Source of the DNA: Pseudomonadota bacterium
Lineage (GTDB): Bacteria; Pseudomonadota; Alphaproteobacteria; Sphingomonadales; Sphingomonadaceae
DNA length: 9,028 nt
Assembly: GCA_023423775.1 (NCBI GenBank)
Contig: JAFAEZ010000126.1
Span: 1-9,028, forward strand
Reading direction: 5' to 3'
Shown here piece after piece: positions 6,416-9,028 of this stretch (positions are counted from its first letter, which is position 1; each line of letters begins with the position of its first letter). The notes below the pieces were generated by a model. It searched no databases and was not told the origin of the DNA. It worked only from the letters and a program-made list of their open reading frames with translations. The position numbers and the translations under genes were made by a program.

Positions 6416-7155
6416 GACCGGCAGCCCGGATCCTTGGGAAGCGCGACGGTTCGGAAGCGCAGGGTCAGGGCGTCGACCCGCAGCAATTTGCCGGCGCTGT
6501 CCTCGCCGAAGCCGGTGATGACCCGGATCGCCTCCATCGCGGCGAGGCTGCCCATCACGCCGGCCATGGCGCCGAGCACGCCGAGTTCCGAGCAGCTCTG
6601 CTCCGCGCGGTCCGGGTCGTCGCCGACCAGGCAGCGGTAACAGGGCCTGTCCGGCTCCCAGCCGCGATAGACGGCGAGTTGCCCCTCGAACTGCGCGACC
6701 GAGGCGGAGACGAGCGGCACCCGCATATGCTGGCAGGTGTCGGCGACCAGCAGCCGCGTGGCGAAATTGTCGGTGCCGTCCACCACCACGTCCGCGTCGG
6801 CGACGATCTTGACCTCGGCGTCCACGCCGAAGCGGGCGTGGATCACGCGCAGGCCGACGTCCGGATTGAGCGCTTCGACCACCGCCCTCGCGCAATCGAC
6901 CTTGTATGCACCCTCGTCAGCGGTCCGGAAAAGGGTTTGGCGCTGCAGATTGGACAGCGACACGACATCGTCGTCGACGATCGTCAGTCGGCCCACGCCC
7001 GCAGCCGCAAGATACTGGATGACCGGCGATCCGATCGCCCCCGCGCCGATCACCGCGACATGCGCGTTGAGCAGCTTGCGCTGGCCCTCGCCGCCGATCT
7101 CGCGAAGGACGATGTGGCGGGCGTAGCGCTCGAGCTGGCTGTCGGTCAGGCTCAT
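6403..7155 (-). CDS. moeB: MoeB/ThiF-family adenylyltransferase (probable molybdopterin-synthase adenylyltransferase)
   Basis: This family adenylates the C-terminal glycine of a ubiquitin-like sulfur carrier (MoaD or ThiS) so that it can receive sulfur. The 250-residue protein has the E1-like nucleotide site VAVIGAGAIGSPV (33-45), the SLSNLQRQTL segment with Arg72 (67-75), Lys85, and VDGTDN with Asp129. It also has the structural zinc cysteines Cys172/Cys175 (PCYRCL) and Cys245/Cys248 (CRSC). Length and end-to-end pattern are very close to E. coli MoeB, with no added rhodanese domain. MoeB and ThiF cannot be cleanly separated by eye; AEQSCSELGVLG (184-195) contains a cysteine found in both groups. 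The gene starts 2 bases after the dut stop, with GGGAGA as a likely ribosome site, and overlaps the DsrE gene by 13 bases. No moaD, moaE or thiS is in the window, so the partner is unknown. Confidence 0.9.
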   Translation of the reverse strand: MSLTDSQLERYARHIVLREIGGEGQRKLLNAHVAVIGAGAIGSPVIQYLAAAGVGRLTIVDDDVVSLSNLQRQTLFRTADEGAYKVDCARAVVEALNPDVGLRVIHARFGVDAEVKIVADADVVVDGTDNFATRLLVADTCQHMRVPLVSASVAQFEGQLAVYRGWEPDRPCYRCLVGDDPDRAEQSCSELGVLGAMAGVMGSLAAMEAIRVITGFGEDSAGKLLRVDALTLRFRTVALPKDPGCRSCAV

Positions 7156-7157
7156 TC

Positions 7158-7601
7158 CTATCTCCCGGTCGAGCCGAACCCGCCGGTGCCGCGCGCGGTT
7201 TCGTCGAGTTCACCGACTTCGGCGAATGTGGCGTGCTGGACCGCGGCGGGGACGAGCTGGGCGATGCGCTCGCCGCGGCCGATTTCGAACGGGGCGTCGC
7301 CGAGATTGGCGAGAATGACCTTCACCTCGCCGCGATAATCCGAATCGATCGTGCCGGGCGTGTTGAGGCAGGTGATGCCGTGCTTGAGCGCCAGGCCGGA
7401 GCGGGGCCGGACCTGAACCTCGTAACCGTGCGGGATGGCGATGGCGAAGCCGGTCGCGACGGCGTGGCGCTGGCCCGGCGCGAGCGTCAATTCCTCGGCC
7501 GCGACGATGTCGAGGCCGGCGGCATGTTCGGTGGCGTAGGAGGGGAGGGGCAAGCCCTCGCCATGGGGCAGGCGTTTCAGTTCAATCCGTATCGAGGGCA
7601 T
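7158..7601 (-). CDS. dut: Deoxyuridine 5'-triphosphate nucleotidohydrolase (dUTPase)
   Basis: Dut cleaves dUTP to dUMP and pyrophosphate, which keeps uracil out of DNA and feeds dTMP synthesis. The 147-residue length is normal for the trimeric family, and all five motifs are visible. They are AAGLDI (27-32), PRSGLALKHG (66-75), the uracil-binding and catalytic NTPGTIDSDYRGEV (80-93, catalytic Asp86), GERIAQLV (110-117) and the flexible C-terminal RGTGGFGSTG (137-146) that closes over the active site. The ATG at 7601 gives MPSIRIELKRLPHGEGLPLP, a typical start. It overlaps the end of coaBC by 20 bases. Its TAG stop is 2 bases before the moeB start. This coaBC-dut pairing is common in bacteria, so the overlap is likely real and not an annotation error. 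Confidence 0.96.
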   Translation of the reverse strand: MPSIRIELKRLPHGEGLPLPSYATEHAAGLDIVAAEELTLAPGQRHAVATGFAIAIPHGYEVQVRPRSGLALKHGITCLNTPGTIDSDYRGEVKVILANLGDAPFEIGRGERIAQLVPAAVQHATFAEVGELDETARGTGGFGSTGR

Positions 7602-8856
7602 CGGCTATCCTGTCGGCGAGGCGGCGGGCGACGTCCCGCTTGGACGCATGGTCCCAGCTTTCGACGCCGTCGGCAGTGATGAGATGGATCTGGTTGGAAT
7701 CGCCGCCCATGACGTCGCCGGAGACGTCGTTGGCGACGATCCAGTCGCAGCCCTTGCGCATGCGCTTCGCTTGGGCTTCGGCGACGACATTGCCGGTTTC
7801 GGCCGCAAAGCCGACCAGCAGGCCCGGGCGACCGGGGCTGGCGGCGAGGGCGGCGAGGATGTCGGGATTGGCCGACCAGGCGAGCGTGGGCGGCCCGTCC
7901 CCCTTCTTGAGCTTGATCGGCGCCGCTTCGACCCGCCAGTCAGCGACGGCGGCCACCAGGACGGCGGCATCGGCCGGCAGCGCGGCATCGACCGCTTCCT
8001 GCATCTCGCGCGCTGTCTCGACATCGACGCGGTCGATGCCGAGCGGCGTGGGCAGGGCGACCGGCCCGGCGACAAGGGTGACGCGCGCGCCGAGCGCGGC
8101 CAGCGCCTCGGCGAGGGCGAAGCCCTGCTTGCCCGACGAGCGGTTGGCAATCACGCGCACTGGATCGATCGGCTCGTGGGTGGGGCCTGCGGTGACGATG
8201 ACGTGGCGGCCGGCCAACCTCCGCGGGTCCGTTCGCCCTGAGCTTGTCGAAGGGCTTTCCTGCCTTCCACCTGAGGTGGTGAAGGAAGGGGCTTCGACAG
8301 GCTCAGCCCGAACGGACAGCTGCTCGGCAATCGCTTCCAGGATCGCTTCGGGTTCAGGGAGGCGGCCGGGGCCATATTCGCCGCACGCCATTTCGCCTTC
8401 GTCGGGTTCCAGAACGGTGACTCCGTCGCGCCGGAGCTGGGCGACGTTGCGCCGGGTCGCTTCGTGCTGCCACATGCGCACGTTCATCGCCGGCGCGGCC
8501 AGCACGGCCTTGTCGGTGGCGAGCAGCAAAGTGGTGGCGAGGTCGTCGGCGATGCCGGCCGCCATTTTGGCGAGCAGATCGGCGGTCGCTGGACAGACCA
8601 CGACCAGATCGGCCTGCCGCGAAAGCTGGATATGCCCCATCTCGACCTCGTCCTTGAGGTCGAACAGGTTCGTATAGACCTTGTTCTCCGAGAGCGCGCC
8701 GAGCGTCATCTCGGTAACGAACTGCGCCCCGCTCCTGGTGAGGACGCATGTCACTTGGCCGCCGGCCTTGCGGATCAGCCGGATTAGCTCGGCGCTCTTA
8801 TAGGCGGCGATCCCGCCGCCGATGATGAGAAGGATCCGTTTTTGCTGTAGAAGCAT
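7582..8856 (-). CDS. coaBC: Bifunctional phosphopantothenoylcysteine decarboxylase / phosphopantothenate-cysteine ligase, with a repeat-derived linker
   Basis: CoaBC (Dfp) carries out two coenzyme A steps: CoaB joins cysteine to 4'-phosphopantothenate and the FMN-dependent CoaC decarboxylates the product. The CoaC domain is residues about 1-180: IIGGGIAAYKSAELIRLIRKAG, catalytic His75 in MGHIQLSRQADL, APAMNVRMW (121-129) and Cys158 in MACGEYGPGR. The CoaB domain is about 213-424: VTAGPTHEPIDPVRVIANRSSGK (221-243), the KLKK segment (315-318), NPDILAALA (330-338), GFAAET (349-354) and IVANDVSG (373-380). The odd part is residues 181-210, encoded entirely by a palindromic repeat (8227-8317) that adds 30 in-frame residues to the interdomain linker; without it the protein would be about 394 residues. 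No key residue is lost, so both activities are probably intact. The ATG at 8856 is preferred, although the ribosome site is weak. It is the first gene of the coaBC-dut-moeB-dsrE unit. Confidence 0.96.
   Translation of the reverse strand: MLLQQKRILLIIGGGIAAYKSAELIRLIRKAGGQVTCVLTRSGAQFVTEMTLGALSENKVYTNLFDLKDEVEMGHIQLSRQADLVVVCPATADLLAKMAAGIADDLATTLLLATDKAVLAAPAMNVRMWQHEATRRNVAQLRRDGVTVLEPDEGEMACGEYGPGRLPEPEAILEAIAEQLSVRAEPVEAPSFTTSGGRQESPSTSSGRTDPRRLAGRHVIVTAGPTHEPIDPVRVIANRSSGKQGFALAEALAALGARVTLVAGPVALPTPLGIDRVDVETAREMQEAVDAALPADAAVLVAAVADWRVEAAPIKLKKGDGPPTLAWSANPDILAALAASPGRPGLLVGFAAETGNVVAEAQAKRMRKGCDWIVANDVSGDVMGGDSNQIHLITADGVESWDHASKRDVARRLADRIADALDTD
8227..8317. repeat. 91-bp palindromic repeat (REP/BIME-like) in frame inside coaBC
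   Basis: Two arms of roughly 43-45 bases form an imperfect inverted repeat around the centre CCACCTGAGGTGG (8267-8279). The outer ends are exact complements: GTCCGTTCG (8227-8235) and CGAACGGAC (8309-8317). Each arm also forms its own small hairpin: GCCCT/AGGGC (8235-8239 with 8251-8255) and GGGCT/AGCCC (8289-8293 with 8305-8309). Read in coaBC it encodes residues 181-210, including VRAEPVEA. From memory, these peptide strings and the motif GAGCTTGTCGAAGGG recur widely in sphingomonad and some other proteobacterial genomes, so this is probably one copy of a dispersed family. I see no second copy in this window. Confidence 0.85.
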
Positions 8857-8952
8857 GACCGCACTTGGTGAGATGAACAGTCCAAGCGCCTAACATCGAT
8901 CGACGAGAAACGACAGAGCGACCAGCAGGCGAAACGAACGGGGGGCGGCAAG
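8857..8952. other. Divergent intergenic region between coaBC and the lipoprotein gene
   Basis: These 96 bases must hold the 5' signals of both divergent genes. The composition is less GC-rich than the flanks. On the plus strand TTGGTG (8865-8870) and TAACAT (8891-8896) are 20 bases apart, which is too far for a confident promoter. On the minus strand I find no clear pair of boxes. No terminator or strong dyad is seen. Confidence 0.5.
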
Positions 8953-9028
8953 ATGGGGCGACTGCTCGCGATAATGCTCATGCTGGGTTTGGCGGCCTGC
9001 ACATTGCAGGATCTCCCCGCGCCTCCAC
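8953..9028 (+). CDS. Lipoprotein of unknown function, N-terminal fragment (runs off the window)
   Basis: Twenty-five codons are visible from ATG 8953: MGRLLAIMLMLGLAAC followed by TLQDLPAPP. This is a textbook bacterial lipoprotein signal peptide: a short positive start (Arg3), a hydrophobic core (4-12) and the lipobox LAAC with the lipidated Cys at 16. Thr at +2 instead of Asp suggests sorting to the outer membrane. GGGGG near 8940-8944 could be the ribosome site. The mature protein lies outside the window, so I cannot name a family. It is divergent from coaBC and need not share its function. Confidence 0.8.
   Translation, partial: MGRLLAIMLMLGLAACTLQDLPAPP

Noticed and set aside
6416..6895. 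A 160-residue N-terminal extension of the DsrE-like protein in the same frame
   Set aside because: It overlaps the conserved core of the MoeB/ThiF gene and is Arg/Gly rich. The DsrE fold starts right at ATG 6415.
8227..8317. Rho-independent terminator inside coaBC
   Set aside because: The structure is a strong inverted repeat but lies in the middle of an intact gene, with both domains complete on either side and no T-run.
7640..8677. A 345-codon plus-strand open frame opposite coaBC
   Set aside because: It is an antisense shadow of coaBC, rich in Ser, Ala and Arg with no recognisable motif. It stays open partly because the palindromic repeat is stop-free in that frame.

Overview
The window is a compact, GC-rich, housekeeping stretch of an alphaproteobacterial chromosome, most likely a sphingomonad (order Sphingomonadales). 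Three things point that way: the ALA-synthase type of HemA (the C4 route of haem synthesis, typical of Alphaproteobacteria), the strong G/C third-position codon use, and a palindromic repeat whose translations (VRAEPVEA, PELVEG, LRQAQGE) I remember as common in sphingomonad genomes. The placement rests on gene families and memory, not on a database search.

Layout: (1) 1-1129, minus strand: murI (glutamate racemase) followed by the start of hemA, which runs off the left edge and appears to start at TTG. (2) 1246-6048, plus strand, divergent from murI: plsY, dprA, topA and a secreted FKBP-type prolyl isomerase, closely packed (plsY and dprA share one base; topA and the isomerase are 5 bases apart; dprA and topA are 56 bases apart). 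(3) 6053-8856, minus strand, convergent with the isomerase gene and only 4 bases from it: coaBC, dut, a MoeB/ThiF-type adenylyltransferase and a small DsrE-family protein. These are overlapping or nearly so and look translationally coupled. (4) 8953-end, plus strand: the first 25 codons of a lipoprotein gene, divergent from coaBC. No gap between genes exceeds about 120 bases, and there are no RNA genes, CRISPR arrays, insertion sequences or phage genes that I can see.

The gene content is core metabolism: envelope (MurI, PlsY), DNA handling (DprA, TopA), nucleotide hygiene (Dut), and cofactors (HemA, CoaBC, MoeB/ThiF). The MoeB/DsrE pair suggests a sulfur-transfer step, which is an inference.

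The most notable item is a 91-bp palindromic repeat (8227-8317) inside coaBC. It contributes exactly 30 in-frame codons in the linker between the CoaC and CoaB domains. Each arm is itself a small hairpin, and the two arms have swapped but complementary stem bases. This resembles, in principle, the Rickettsia palindromic elements that insert into proteins. Other points of interest are an 8-bp GC dyad overlapping the plsY leader, a perfect 10-bp palindrome just before topA, and a 15-bp-period repeat encoding the lysine/alanine tail of TopA.
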